A stretch of 64,000 bases of DNA from Membranipora membranacea (Eukaryota > Bryozoa > Gymnolaemata > Cheilostomatida > Membraniporidae), in the NCBI GenBank assembly GCA_914767715.1, contig OU612067.1:15567001-15631000 (forward strand), written 5' to 3'. The notes under the pieces were generated by a model. It worked only from the letters and a program-made list of their open reading frames with translations. It did not search any database and was not told where the DNA came from. Each line of letters opens with the position of its first letter. The first letter of the stretch is position 1. This document shows, piece after piece, positions 10,360-21,330 of the stretch. The position numbers and the translations under genes were made by a program.

Positions 10360-10680
10360 TTTGACGTACACAGAGAGTTACAAATACCGCATTTCAGCGA
10401 GGAACCTAGTCTATTATAGTTTAGACCCACAGAGATACAGATACCGCGATTCACAGCGAGGAGCCAAGTCTAAGACAGTTAGACACACATAGAGATACAA
10501 ATACCGCTATTCAAAAGCGAGGAAAATTGTCTAAAATCAATTAGACACAATTCAGCCAACAGAGCTAAGACACAGAGTTACAGATATACCGCAATTCAGC
10601 GAAGAACCAAGTCTAAGATTGTTTAGACATACACAGAGATACAAATACCGCGATTCACAGCGAGGAACCTAGTCTATTTC
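10360..10680. repeat. Imperfect tandem repeat, ~78-bp unit, four to five copies
   Basis: Each unit has an ACAGAGATACAAATACCGC core, an AGCGAGGAACC-like core and a TCTAAGA-TTAGACA inverted pair. Most copies are missing in the second block, where only ~120 bp remain near 48893-49005. Confidence 0.6.
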
Positions 10681-10740
10681 ATTCATTGATGACCTACAAC
10701 ATTATCTGAGGCATAACTATAATATAAATATATATATTAC

Positions 10741-13700
10741 CTAGTTTGAGCCCAGCATGTTCCGTTGACCTTGCATTTCAATTGTTCGAATCAGCTCTCT
10801 TATGGAGATTTTGAAGTTTGGAGTTTGTTTATTGCCATGTCTTGGAAATCCATCCTAAATACTATCAGGGTTCATCAGGGATTATCAGGGTTCCGTCAGC
10901 TTATAGCCTTGATTGAATTGCGTTATTACATTCAGCATTCCTAGCATAGACAAAGTCTATGAATCACAGAATCCGAGCCGAGATCTAAGAAACTATCTGA
11001 TACGGGAGGAGTTTTGAGAAATGAATGCCTTGTCACATAACACACCATAATAGCCCAATTTAAATTTGGGACTAAAAATAGCTAGCACCAGGGAGGGAGG
11101 GATATAGTGAATTGGTAGCGATTTACTAATCGATATGAAGATGTGAAAACCCTCTTACTCAAGCATATGTCTGATTCAATGACACGTGACAGAATTGGAT
11201 CTCAACTTTTATTGGGATTTGTTGGAGGGCGGGATTACAAAATTTACAAAAATTTAAGTTGCAAAATTTTGTTAGAAAATTTAAGTGATATATTGAAAAT
11301 CCTGATGCACGTCGCTGGACCTCAACTAGCCTGTCTTGACAAGCTTGGCTTGCTGCCCACTGAACTAGACCTCAACCAAATAAACTTCAGATTGCAATCT
11401 TTGACTGTGGCGTGTTATCTATAAACTATATATAAAACGCAAACTTCATCCTTAAAATGCAACTTTTAACCCCAAAATGCTCTCAACCTAACTCAGAGCT
11501 AACCATGATGAGATGGTTAGGAAAACTCACCTTCTTTTCTTTACCAATACTACCGTCAAAGGAATGGTAAATGCGATGATGACTACTACGATCCCAGCTA
11601 TAATCCAGACATAAAATGGTAGTGATTTTATACAACTGACACCTGTGTAATAAAATAAAGAAAAACAGGATTAGGAATAAAATGGCAACACTGCAGTGAA
11701 CAAATTCTGTAATTAATAGTTGGTCGTCTTACAAACCAAAAGTTTTAATGCTACAGGACTTTGTTGATATGTTAGCTAGACATCAATGCTAGACACCATG
11801 TCAAATGATGAATGCTAACAATTTCCATGATGAAAAAACGTGAAAAGAGAATTGGGAAAGGGGTTTGAACCTGGACCTCCCGCATATATTCCATTGTTCC
11901 ACGCGTACTATCCATTCGTCTCCATAGTACCTGCCTTCGAGTGAATAAATGTGAATAAATGCGAACAAATGCGTTCGCAAGTTAACCTAAATAATAATCA
12001 TCGATGATAAGCGTCGACATATGGAAACATAGTGAAAAGCTAGACTGTCAGAAGCATACCTTCGTTTTTGATGTGCTTTGGTTGCGGCATTTTATCCGGT
12101 TTAGAAACACCTGTTGTTGTTGTGGAGTCATATTTTTTTTTTGATATAGTGCTGTATCTTGTGTCTTGTTTGCTTGCTGTTGGTGTTGTTGTTGTTGGTG
12201 TTGTTGTTGTTGGTGTTGGTGTAGTTGTTGTTGGTGCAGTTGTTGTTGTTGGTGTTGTTGTTGGTGTAGTTGTTGTTGGTGTAGTTGTTGTTGGTGTTGT
12301 TGTTGTTGGTGTAGTTGTTGTTGGTGTTGTTGTTGGTGTAGTCGTTTGTGTTGTTGCTGGTGTTGTTGTTTTAGATGTTGTTGTTGGTGTAGTGGTTGTT
12401 CTGGTTGGTGTAGTAGTTGTTGTTGGTGTAGTAGTTGTTGTTGGTGTAGTGGTTGTTGTTGTTGGTGTTAGTGTTGTTGTTGTTGTTGGTGTAGTTGTTG
12501 TTGTTGGTGTAGTTGTTGTTGGTGTAGTTGTTGTTGGTGTAGTTGTTGTTGGTGTAGTTGTTGTTGGTGTTGTTGTTTTAGATGTTGTTGTTGGTGTAGT
12601 GGTTGTTCTTGTTGGTGCAGTAGTTGTTGTTGGTGTAGTAGTTGTTGTTGGTGTAGTAGTTGTTGTTGGTGTAGTTGTTGTTGTTGGTGTAGTTGTTGTT
12701 GGTGTAGTTGCTGTTGGTGTTGTTGTTTTTGTAGTGGTTGTTGTTGGTGGTGTAGTGGTTGTTGGTGTAGTTGATGTTGGTGTTGTTGTTTTTGTAGTGG
12801 TTGTTGTTGGTGGTGTAGTGGTTGTTGGTGTAGTTGTTGTTGGTGTAGTTGTTGTTGGTGAAGTCGTTGGTATTGTTGTTGGTGTTGTTGTTTTAGATGT
12901 TGTTGTTGGTGTAGCGGTTGTTCTTGTTGGTGTAGTAGTTGTAGTTGGTGTAGTTGTTGTTGTTGGTGTTGTTGTTGGTGTAGTTGTTGTTGTTGGTGTA
13001 GTTGTTGTTGGTGTAGTTGTTGTTGGTGTAGTTGTTGTTGGTGTTGTTGTTTTTGTAGTGGTTGTTGTTGGTGGTGTAGTGGTTGTTGTTGGTGTAGTGG
13101 TTGTTGTTGGTGTAGTGGTTGTTGGAGTTGTTGTTGGAGTTGTTGTTGGAGTTGTCGTAGTTGTCGATGTTGTAGTCGAGGTAGTAGTTGTAGGTATCAA
13201 TGTACCGTTGATGACTAAGCGGAATCCCTTATTGTTCCCTATCCTGTCAGCCCTGAATGTTACCAGTTCCCAACCAGATTGCAATGGGAGTGAGAATGTC
13301 CCTGTATCTCCACTTCTGCATAGTCTGTTCCCTGCTACAAGTAGATAGTCATTCAAGCAGGAGCGTGGGTTTGGAACACCATTCTCAGTAAGATCAATGT
13401 CTTCAATGGTTACCTAAAAAAGTAAATAATCAAGTGATACAAATTTGACTCCATATTTATAAGTAAGTCACATTTGTCAGGATTCGTTTCAGGATATCTA
13501 AGCCTTTCTTGCAGATAAGCTTTAAATAATTTCAGGTTTATTCTGCAATGTGGGAACGTTGCTCTAAGAATTCATTGATGAGACCATACTTTAGTTTAGA
13601 AACAACAGATCTTGTTTGTCATGACTGATTTAGTACCTTGATATTTTCATAATGGTTAAGCCGCTTGTGCCAGGTGCATTCGGACTCAGGGTAGTCATTC

Positions 13701-16700
13701 GGGTAGTTTGGTGATTTCAGGTAGACTGGTAGTTGGAAAGGATCTGGAATACTTCTCCAGTAACTTGTATCACACACACTTCTGTATTGAGAGAAATCTA
13801 CAACAATAAGGTATAACAGAAGATGTTAAGGTTTCCAGGATGACTTAGTGTCCTTATTCGCTTGCTACTAACATCATCTTATCAGTCAGCCCAATAAAGA
13901 AAAATGGTTGACAAAAAACGAAATGGTTGGTTAGCTAAAATGGTTGACTAAACTCAAGGGGTCTTATCGCATGCTTCATCCCATGAGCATGAATGGTGAG
14001 ATATTGAGTGCCTCAAGGGCGAGGCTACAGCCAGATTGCTCTCTGTTTGTAGGCAGGTCGGAGCACCAAACCCATGGCCTTCAACGCATGCGCGCTGAAT
14101 GACTGATGCTCTAAACCTATACCACCTACTCCTAAATCCATCTTATTTCCGCATTAAACATCCTAGCAAATAAAATATAATAGGCCTATATTTTACAAAC
14201 AATTACTAAATCGAATAATGCATACCCGTCTGTTTCGGTTAAATATGCCATCACAAAATCACAGCTCCTGTAAAGGAAGGTCTTTCCGAACCAACAGAGC
14301 CAGTATCTAGTAGTGATGGCAAATTGTCAGATTTTGGCGAGACAGGACGAGACGAGACCGAGACAGCAAGAAAATTCAGGACGAGACCGGGACGAGACCG
14401 AGACATTTTCGATGCCGATAAAAAAATGTTCAGATATCACAATTTAACTTAACAAGATCAATGGAGATGACTTCTGGAAAAATTTCAAAAGAACATTCTA
14501 CAGTTCTAAAAACTTCACCATAGGAGACATCAATTCCAAAGACAACATCGAATGAACAAAAATCTCAGTTATTCTATGAGAACATCTTTTTAGGTAAACA
14601 TAATATGTCCACAGAATTCCAGAGTAAAGAACAAGACACTCAGTTTGGAAACAAATTAAATCATATAAGAGAAACGACGTGCAGTTCCTTCCCAGAACTA
14701 TCCAGAAGTGTAACAGCTGAAGAAATAATGTCAGCGATAAGAGTTTTGAAAACTTCAGGAAAGAGTCCAGACTATGACGGCTTACACCCGATGATGCCTA
14801 AAGTTAGTGGGGTACAATTCCATATCAATCTGATGATACTGTTCAATGCCATTCTTGAAACCTCTAAATGGCCATTTACTAACAATGTTGTCACCCTACT
14901 ACGGAAGCCAGGAAAGAAAGATTACGCTGACACAGGAAGCTACCGTCCAATAACTATCACTTCAATCTGTGGGAAAGTGCTGGAGAGGATTCTCGAATCA
15001 AGGCTCAGACATCCAGCTGAACAACAAAACTGGATACCTGAACATCAACATGGCTTTAGAAAGTGCCGATCAACCACAACATACTTCTGCCCAATGGTAG
15101 CAGAAATTCAACATAATGTTGCTGCTAAAGATAATGTGGCAGGTATCTTCATAGACCTTCAGAAAGCCTTCGACAGCGAGTGGCATGACGGAATGCTCGT
15201 CAGACTTGCCGAACTTGGGATTCGAGGGCAATTTATAAACCTTATATCAGACTTCTAATCAAATCGGAAGTTAAGAATTAAGGTGAATGATGACATCTCT
15301 TAGCCATTACCATGTAAGATTGGGTTGCCACAGGGTAGCCTCCTATCACCTGCTATACCTGCTGTACACTAGAGATATGCTAGTCGGCATGGATGGCGCG
15401 TCTTATCAATACGCGGACGACTGTTCAGTTATCTGCACAGAGCCAGATGATAAAACACTCAAAGACACACTAGAAAAAATCTGCAAAATATGCTCAGACT
15501 GGATTAAAAAATGGAGAATGAAAGCTAACTGCTCCAAGACGGGCGCCATATGGTTCAGAGGCCATCCCGCACCATTAAAAATAAGTAACGAAGATATAAA
15601 TACAGCACATTCAACGAGTGTGCGAGGTATCACATTAGATGACAAACTGGCATTTCAGACTCAAAGGGAGAAAGCAAAAGGAAACATTATTAAGAAGTGG
15701 AACATGCTTACACCTTTTATTCACACAGGACTAGAACCTATTGCAGCAAGAAAGATACTCACCACAGTCAACATGCCAAAAGCATATTACAACTCCTTCA
15801 TTTGGGACGAAAATAATACACTCTCAGTACACAATTGTTTGAAAGACTTGCTAGGCACCTCACTCAACCCATCAACTGAAGCCCTACACCAATTATCTCG
15901 GGCACCAACAGGAAAAGATCTAGCCTCTAGGGACATGTTTAACTACTGTCGTATGGCAGCTGGGTCATACCTATTGGAAAAGATGCTTGACTACACCAGA
16001 AGCAAAGAGAGTCCTTAGCAACATAGTAAAACTCAAAGGAAGAAAGTTTAGTGCAGACACACTTACCAAAGAAGACTTCAAAAAGTCCATAATACACAAC
16101 AAACGCAGCAAAGACAGACAGCAGAGATGGAGGACCGTACTAGAGATTGGCGACTCTGGGACAGGTCTCCTCGCTGACCTTGAGACAAGCCATCTGGAGA
16201 AACATCCAATCCCGTTATATATATCCAGAAGGGAGACATCTGTACTAACAGGAATCCTGACAGGCCATGTCAGCCTACAATGCCACCTGTACCTAATAGG
16301 AAAGACGTTTTCACAAACATGTGTCTGTCTCCAAGAAGACGAAACTGTCCAACACTATTTATACAGGTGTCCATCTTACACCTACCTTAGAACCACATAC
16401 CCGCCAAACATCACTGACTATGATAGTATTTTTAATATACTGCAGGTTAAGTGGTAGATGGTAACCATATTATATTATAATGTATGCAATGTATTGTATT
16501 GTGCATTGCTCTTCAAATCTCATTGAATCTCCTCGAATCTCATTCATAATATCGCCACCTAACATATTTCACAAATGTTGGATATTTATAAAAATACCTT
16601 GCCACTTCAGGCACTTGACATGATAATCCATTGTTTGTTATTTTCTTGCCCCCAGTACTTTAGTTGGCTAAAGTGTGGGGGGTGGGGGCGAAACTGTCGT

Positions 16701-19700
16701 TTTAGATACAACCTATATCATCAGAAGACCAAACGTTTACACGGATTAGTCTGTTTTCATGCAGACACGGCCGGGGCTTCATTGCCTATCGTGCCGCCAG
16801 GGTAGTTTTCTGCCCTTATACCTGCCACGGCGTCAGCCAAGGCGTGGTTACAATAATATCAACTCTCAACTAATACTACTACCACTGCTTCAGTCACCCT
16901 CTACAGACAATCTATATCTTAAACCAACTTCACTAGAATCTCATACAACATGCATAACTTCCTCATGACATGTTGTTTGACGTTAAAATTTTTATTTGTA
17001 AAGTCATAAATACCTCAACTTATTTCTCCATCCAAATATGTAAAGCAAAATGACCGGTGTGCATTCAGTTTTTACAGAAATTCAACATATTCATAACATA
17101 TACATCCAACGGCAAGAAACCAAATGTGTCAACCCATACCATTACAAGCACTAAGGGTTTCATTCCCATTAGGTAGGGTAGGTAGGTAGGGCACCCCTAT
17201 AAATAGTCACCTGGCGACGGGCTAAGTACATTGACATTCAATTGTCATTATAAGGCAGCCTGCCATCCATTTACATTTAGTCCTGTGAATATAAATACAA
17301 TAGGCCCAAAAATAACATTCTGATAATTTGGAGTTGTGTTGTCAATGCCCATGATAAAGGGACAGTTCACTATAGGAAGGATACTAAAATATTCCTATTT
17401 CTTTGATAAGTCGGTAGCAGCATATTTTCTGGAAGTGGCATTCTCAGATCAGGTGCATAATCTACCAACAAACACATTGGGATGGAGAAAAAAATTCTAG
17501 TTCCTCAAACCTTCAAACCAGCGATGTAATTCTTGCAGTGTCATAACAAACAAGGTTATTATTCTGGGATATGTGGTAACACCTTAGTAATAGTATAGAA
17601 ATTATTGATACGATGAAAAATTAGAGCATGACAATATAACAGTGGTCTGAATGATGCACCACAAGAAATATACTGCAAACGATTGGTCTGGCATATCTAA
17701 CCTGGTATGTGTACCACAAAACAGTGAAGCAAAGATTATAAATACTGAAGTGTTAATGATTAAAACCAGGCGCCCATATGAATGTCCATATGAATGTCCA
17801 TATGAATGTCCATTTATTTGGTCATCAGACTCCAAGTAACATCGCAATATGGAAGATCTTGTAAGCAGCGATTTGATATCATTGAATGAAGTCGAAACGT
17901 GGGACACAGAAGCACTGAAAGATTACTGTAGGCGTAGTGGTTTTAAGTGCTCTGGAACAAGAAACGAACTCTGTTCAAGAGCGTATACATTATACAATGC
18001 TGAAACCCCAGAAGTGCCTGGCCTAAACGATCAGGAAATTTATAAAATAAAACAATATAACATTATTCAAGATTGTAGGGTCAGCTCAAGACCCTAAGCG
18101 ACTTAAATGTATGATATTGCATGACAAAAAGGCCACCCATCTCATACTTTGAGATACATAAATGTATCTCCAAACTGAGACATTCTTATTCTGACAGTGT
18201 TTTAACAAAAGAACAATCCTATAATGACAATGCTATCCCTGATTCCCCAGCTGTGGGTGCAGCGGTAACACTGTTTCTGGGACAGCTGAGAGTGGAGTTG
18301 CAAAACAGCTGATTTTACTACCAGGTTGTTGATATCAAGTTGTGACAAATTTACATTTTCCGGTCATGATGTAACAAGGATTTTCTTTGTCTGAAGTGGT
18401 GAGCAATTATTCTCATGAATGACCAGACAGATTCTCAAATTTTTCAGTTACAGTTACAGTTACAGTGTATTACATAACAGAGCTGTAACATGCTGTAACA
18501 GTCATAAGGGACAACAGTAAATTGAAAAACAGTACCATAAAAATCCTAATAATCTAGTAATCTTTGCCCTAAAAGACAATTTACAATGTGGTTACTGTCT
18601 CAGTATCATAGATCTGATTCATGCAGCTAAATTTTTAGATCGAGCAATGCTGTCGCAATTACCTATTAGCAGTTTTTACCCATTAGAAATGTTGATGCTG
18701 ACATTTTTTGTAAACCACAGCCCTACATTTCACTACATAGAGATCTTGATTACTATTAACCGCACTCATTCTAAGTATAGACTTGTTTGTCCTCATTTTA
18801 TGCACCACTTTCTTGTCAAGACTCATACAGCCAACCACCTAATCGACGAGCCTCCATTTTGTATCAACTTATATTTCTGTTTTACGCTGCGCTCCAATTT
18901 ATCCTTACGATGTAGCCTGCAGAATTATTACAAACACAGTGTCACCGCACAAGTTGTAGAGATTATTATTACTTCCATACCAATTATCCTAACTAGGAAG
19001 AGTTACGCAACATATGTAAGAGATGTTGTTTATATAATTCAAAGGTGTATTCATCCGGCTGTTATGTCGATTAGTTTTTTTGCCCATTGTGGCATCATGT
19101 CTGTTTTCCTCATCATTGCTTTATGAATCGAAGTCACCTTTATATCCTGTAGCTAGAACAAAATAATTCAGTCAGCTTGTAACTGCTAATCGATCATAAC
19201 CTGATCTAAATTACAACAAGAGGGCGATAGTTTTGGTACAACAACCAATAAAATGTTCGTTGTCGACCCCCTCGATGTGTATGCTATCTAGCCCAGCGTC
19301 TCTATACTAGTACAGTTACGGGTCAACTTCAGGACCGCAACCGAACTCCACAAAAACCTGATATTAAAATTAATGATCAGGAATCTACAGCTACAATCGC
19401 TGCTGCTCAAGAATTGGACAAAATTAGGAAGAAAGTTGATGTTATGAAACACTATCAGGCAACTTATCCATAGCACAACTCGTGCAGAATATGAACAGCC
19501 CCGCTCGAGAAATAAATGATGTTCAGTGTATCACCATGGACCAGAGTAAAAGGGCTTGATAGTTTCATTTCTTGGGATTGCTGCGAGGGTAGGCTACTGG
19601 ATATTATGTCACCCTCATCTGATAATCCATTGTGCATCGATAAAAATAGGAAACTAAAAACAAAGCCTGTTTATTATGGCCAAATCTCATGTCAGATGAT

Positions 19701-21330
19701 GATCACTGGTATAACAAAATATGTTTTTTTCTTTATTTTACAATAATTTATCGCAATCCAAGATGGAAGTTTTAGATTATGATGAGCTTTTCAGCTCCGG
19801 AATGAAAACTAATCTCTGCTTGTTCTTGGAAATAGCACCAGAAATTATCTCTCATTTGAGTAAGTTAAGTTAAGTTTGCAGAATGCTCAAAATATAATTT
19901 TGCCTGACCGGCCCATGAGTCAACCAGTATGGTATAGATATGACAGAGTGTTTAAAAATCTGTCACATTTATATCGTTGAAACTTGTATCGGAGCTGACA
20001 ATAGGACTTCAAAGGACTTACGGGTATATTTTTGTTACTGGCATGCTCATATTTTACATCACTGTCTGAATAATTTATTTGTAATGGCCTTATCTAACAT
20101 TCACTTAATCCGGTACAGGCGCATGATACCTCTATTTTACCTTAGCACAGCACAGCAGACAATAACATAGCATAACACATCTACGCCAAAATGTGTACTG
20201 GTGTACCTTAGGTCAATTCATTGCTGTGATGAGCAACATACCTTTACTGTAGTTACCTGAAAGAAACAACTGGGCAGTACATAAAAAAATAAAAAATAAT
20301 TCTGAGTAGGGTATCGAAAGCTATGCCATCGGATACCTTACTACACTGACATGATCCTATGGAAACCCCGTAATTTTAGCTTCCTTGTAATAGGAGTTAT
20401 TCCATGAATTCTGTCATCACTAATGATGCGCTCAATGCTACTGTCCATTTTCCAAGGGAAGACAACTTGATGAAAATTGTTGATTTTTAGAGGCCTTGTA
20501 AGTCGCCTATTATTAAAATACAAAGCCGCATACTATCGAAATCGACCATATTTAATATATTTGAATATTAGGATAATACCATTATCCTTGAACAAAATTA
20601 CTTGTTTGAAAACACAGCCAAAAAAAAAATTCACACCAGCCATTAAGCTAAAATTTCTTTATTTTCGCTACCGCATTCATATTTTATTGTTATTAATGAT
20701 ATGCCTGCAAACAGAGGCTTTTTCTGTACTATTATAAATTTGTACACGAAAATAAAAGATTACTAATTAACTAAACTGAATTTCTCATGACATCATATAA
20801 AATCCGTGGCATTGTGGGGAAGAGCGAAGACTTCTGATCACTAGGTCACTGGTTCGAGTCTAGGTGAAGGCAATATTTTGACCAGCTACTACCATGTACA
20901 ATGCTAGTAGTCACGACCTGTGTTAAGAGTTGTCTGTCTCGACGGAATTGTCCCGTGAGCCCTGTCCAGTCTCGTTGCCATCACTAGTATCTAGTGGATA
21001 AAAGCTTCTAGATAGTAATATTGGTAGTTTTGGTAAGGTAGTTTGACGGTGACTATATGTAAAGAGGGTCAGTACTTATCCTCCTACAAAAACTTTACTC
21101 CTCTAGGGTGGACTAGAAACATTGTATTGTCAGTTCAAAATGCTTGGTAACAATTCGCTTAGCATGAACATACCATATTTTGCAAAAAAAATTTCCAGTC
21201 ATCACATGACCAAGTATAAAAATGATAACTATTTTATGCTCACTGTTTTTAACTAACCTGCGGATTGTGATGAGATCAAACCGAAGAGTAAAAAGTCCAG
21301 GACTGTAAGTATCATGAGATGTTGCTTCAT
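10741..21330 (-). CDS. CUB domain / Thr-rich mucin-like / single-pass membrane protein, copy 1
   Basis: Five exons on the minus strand join in phase: 21330-21258 (ATG, signal peptide MKQHLMILTVLDFLLFGLIS), 13797-13637 and 13413-12060 (one CUB domain across both, then a Thr/Pro array of about 300 residues), 11642-11531 (transmembrane VWIIAGIVVVIIAFTIPL then VKKRR stop-transfer), and a tentative last exon 10798-10741 (RELIRTIEMQGQRNMLGSN, stop). CUB hallmarks are LKSPNYPNDYP, the ECTW Cys, CLNDYLLV and the Cys of NRLCRSGD; CUB domains bind proteins or glycans, often through calcium. The Thr array should carry dense O-glycans, giving an extracellular CUB head on a stiff stalk. The first intron holds the hAT element. 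All exons are open. The last exon has a weak acceptor and could be replaced by a downstream exon. The ligand and biological role are unknown. Confidence 0.82.
11531..11642 (-). CDS. Transmembrane exon of CUB gene copy 1
   Basis: Entered separately because it is too short for a free-standing ORF. Acceptor TTACACAG and donor GTGAGT frame a 112-bp exon. Its frame, fixed by the upstream exon ending in phase 1, encodes SCIKSLPFYVW, then an uninterrupted hydrophobic stretch of ~20 residues, then LVKKRR. This makes the product a type I membrane protein with a short cytoplasmic tail. Confidence 0.85.
11860..11935 (-). mobile_element. tRNA-like sequence or SINE head (family S2), copy 1
   Basis: The minus strand shows the B box GGTTCAAACCC (complement of 11861-11871). 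An A-box-like TGGATAGTACG lies about 43 bases upstream, which is tRNA spacing. It lies in the intron between the TM and Thr-rich exons and is repeated at 50186-50260. No acceptor-stem pairing was seen, so it is a SINE or tRNA relic rather than a working tRNA. Confidence 0.5.
12170..13195 (-). repeat. Thr/Pro codon microsatellite array of the CUB gene, copy 1
   Basis: On the coding strand, repeated runs of ACA/ACT codons punctuated by CCA (PTTTTT, PTTTTTP), with rarer SKTTT, TKTTT and PTRTT modules. Higher-order modules recur several times (for example PTTTTAPTRTTTTPTTTSKT), showing growth by duplication of larger segments. The array stays in frame throughout. Confidence 0.93.
14605..16457 (+). 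pseudogene. LINE reverse transcriptase fragment inside the hAT element, copy 1
   Basis: Three frames are needed: 14605-15258 has RT motifs (GSYRPITI, HGFRKCRSTTT, GIFIDLQKAFDSEW), about 15320-16018 has LPQGSLLSP and the catalytic YADD box (QYADDCSVI), and 15987-16457 has the C-terminal Cys/His motif CVCLQEDETVQHYLYRC typical of Jockey/I-like ORF2 ends. Breaks seen are a TAA at 15256-15258 (TTA in the other copy), a TAG after VNDDIS shared by both copies, and a frameshift near 15960 private to this copy. The endonuclease is missing. It is dead, and the shared lesions predate the duplication. Confidence 0.88.
17775..17810 (+). repeat. 12-bp tandem triplication CATATGAATGTC
   Basis: Three exact copies here against one in the second block (about 56658-56669). 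This is a recent slippage event just upstream of the SAP-domain ORF. Confidence 0.9.
17849..18097 (+). CDS. Small SAP-like domain ORF inside hAT element, copy 1
   Basis: 82 codons starting MEDLVSSDLISLNEVE. Residues about 16-50 (VETWDTEALKDYCRRSGFKC, then GTRNELCSRAYTLYN) fit the SAP domain: two helices with hydrophobic spacing and the Gly-x-Lys/Arg-x-Glu-Leu turn. SAP domains bind DNA. In invertebrate genomes similar N-termini head longer proteins that end in a YqaJ-type nuclease, and a decayed YqaJ-like stretch lies downstream at 19516-19746. The frame is preserved in the second copy at 56706-56954 with a handful of amino-acid changes. It is probably the surviving 5' end of a broken gene, not a complete protein. 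Confidence 0.5.
   Translation: MEDLVSSDLISLNEVETWDTEALKDYCRRSGFKCSGTRNELCSRAYTLYNAETPEVPGLNDQEIYKIKQYNIIQDCRVSSRP
19516..19746 (+). pseudogene. Decayed YqaJ-like nuclease fragment inside hAT element, copy 1
   Basis: The frame reads DSFISWDCCEGRLLDIMSPS, then KTKPVYYGQISCQMMITGIT. This has the order of the YqaJ/lambda-exonuclease-like core (Asp...CC-G-L-E-I-K-C-P, then H-x-YYYQ-x-Q-x-Q-M-x-x-T-G). The metal-binding Glu/Lys pair expected as EIK is DIM here, and the upstream SPDG motif is not intact, so catalysis is unlikely. The same remnant is at 58311-58541. The assignment is by motif order only. Confidence 0.4.
20759..20931 (+). mobile_element. tRNA-derived SINE-like insert, present only in copy 1
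   Basis: It has the A-box-like GTGGCATTGTGG at about 20806 and the B box GGTTCGAGTCT at 20851, about 44 bases apart as in tRNAs. The segment is absent from the second block, where AAAATAAAAGAT runs straight into TGTCTGTCCCGTGAGC. It is either a copy-1-specific insertion or a deletion in copy 2; no clear target duplication was found. Confidence 0.5.
21258..21330 (-). CDS. Signal-peptide exon of CUB gene copy 1
   Basis: Entered separately because it lies 7.5 kb from the next exon, across the hAT element. ATG at 21330-21328 begins a short hydrophobic leader. The donor is GTTAGT after GCA-G (phase 1), and the next exon starts with the two bases that complete an Asp codon. The phase match and the leader support it as exon 1. 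Confidence 0.8.

Larger units (their letters stand above)
8616..10740. other. Convergent intergenic region with imperfect tandem repeats
   Basis: It lies between the NAGLU 3' fragment (+) and the CUB gene 3' end (-). It holds a short (AC)n run near 8789 and two families of imperfect tandem repeats (9715-9990 and 10360-10680). On the minus strand a good acceptor (TTTTGTTTTACAG at about 9437-9449) is followed by a short frame, so a further 3' exon or 3'-UTR exon of the CUB gene is possible. I could not confirm one. Confidence 0.45.
14311..20986. mobile_element. hAT-type DNA transposon (composite, decayed), copy 1
   Basis: The terminal inverted repeats are TAGTGATGGCAA at 14311-14322 and its complement at 20975-20986. 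The element is flanked by a perfect 8-bp duplication GTATCTAG (14303-14310 and 20987-20994). TIRs starting YARNG and 8-bp target duplications are diagnostic of the hAT superfamily. Subterminal GAGAC-rich stretches follow on both sides. Inside I find no recognisable hAT transposase; instead there are a LINE fragment, a SAP-domain ORF and a decayed YqaJ-like nuclease. It sits in intron 1 of the CUB gene at the same place in both copies. Confidence 0.85.

Noticed and set aside
12068-13348. 426-codon plus-strand ORF of Val/Gly repeats (and the 587-codon one at 50394-52157), plus Cys/Trp repeat ORFs
   Set aside because: These are antisense readings of the Thr/Pro array; ACN/CCN repeats contain no antisense stops. 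The minus strand has the CUB domain, splice sites and TM exon.
13984-14130. Another tRNA-derived SINE
   Set aside because: GC-richer and repeated in the second block, but no B box matching the consensus was found.
18647-19126. 159-codon ORF with hydrophobic stretches inside the hAT element
   Set aside because: In copy 2 a TAG after HTAN shortens it to 63 codons; no domain pattern, composition like AT-rich non-coding DNA.
20806-20870. Functional tRNA gene
   Set aside because: A and B boxes are present, but I found no convincing acceptor or anticodon stem pairing; better explained as a SINE.
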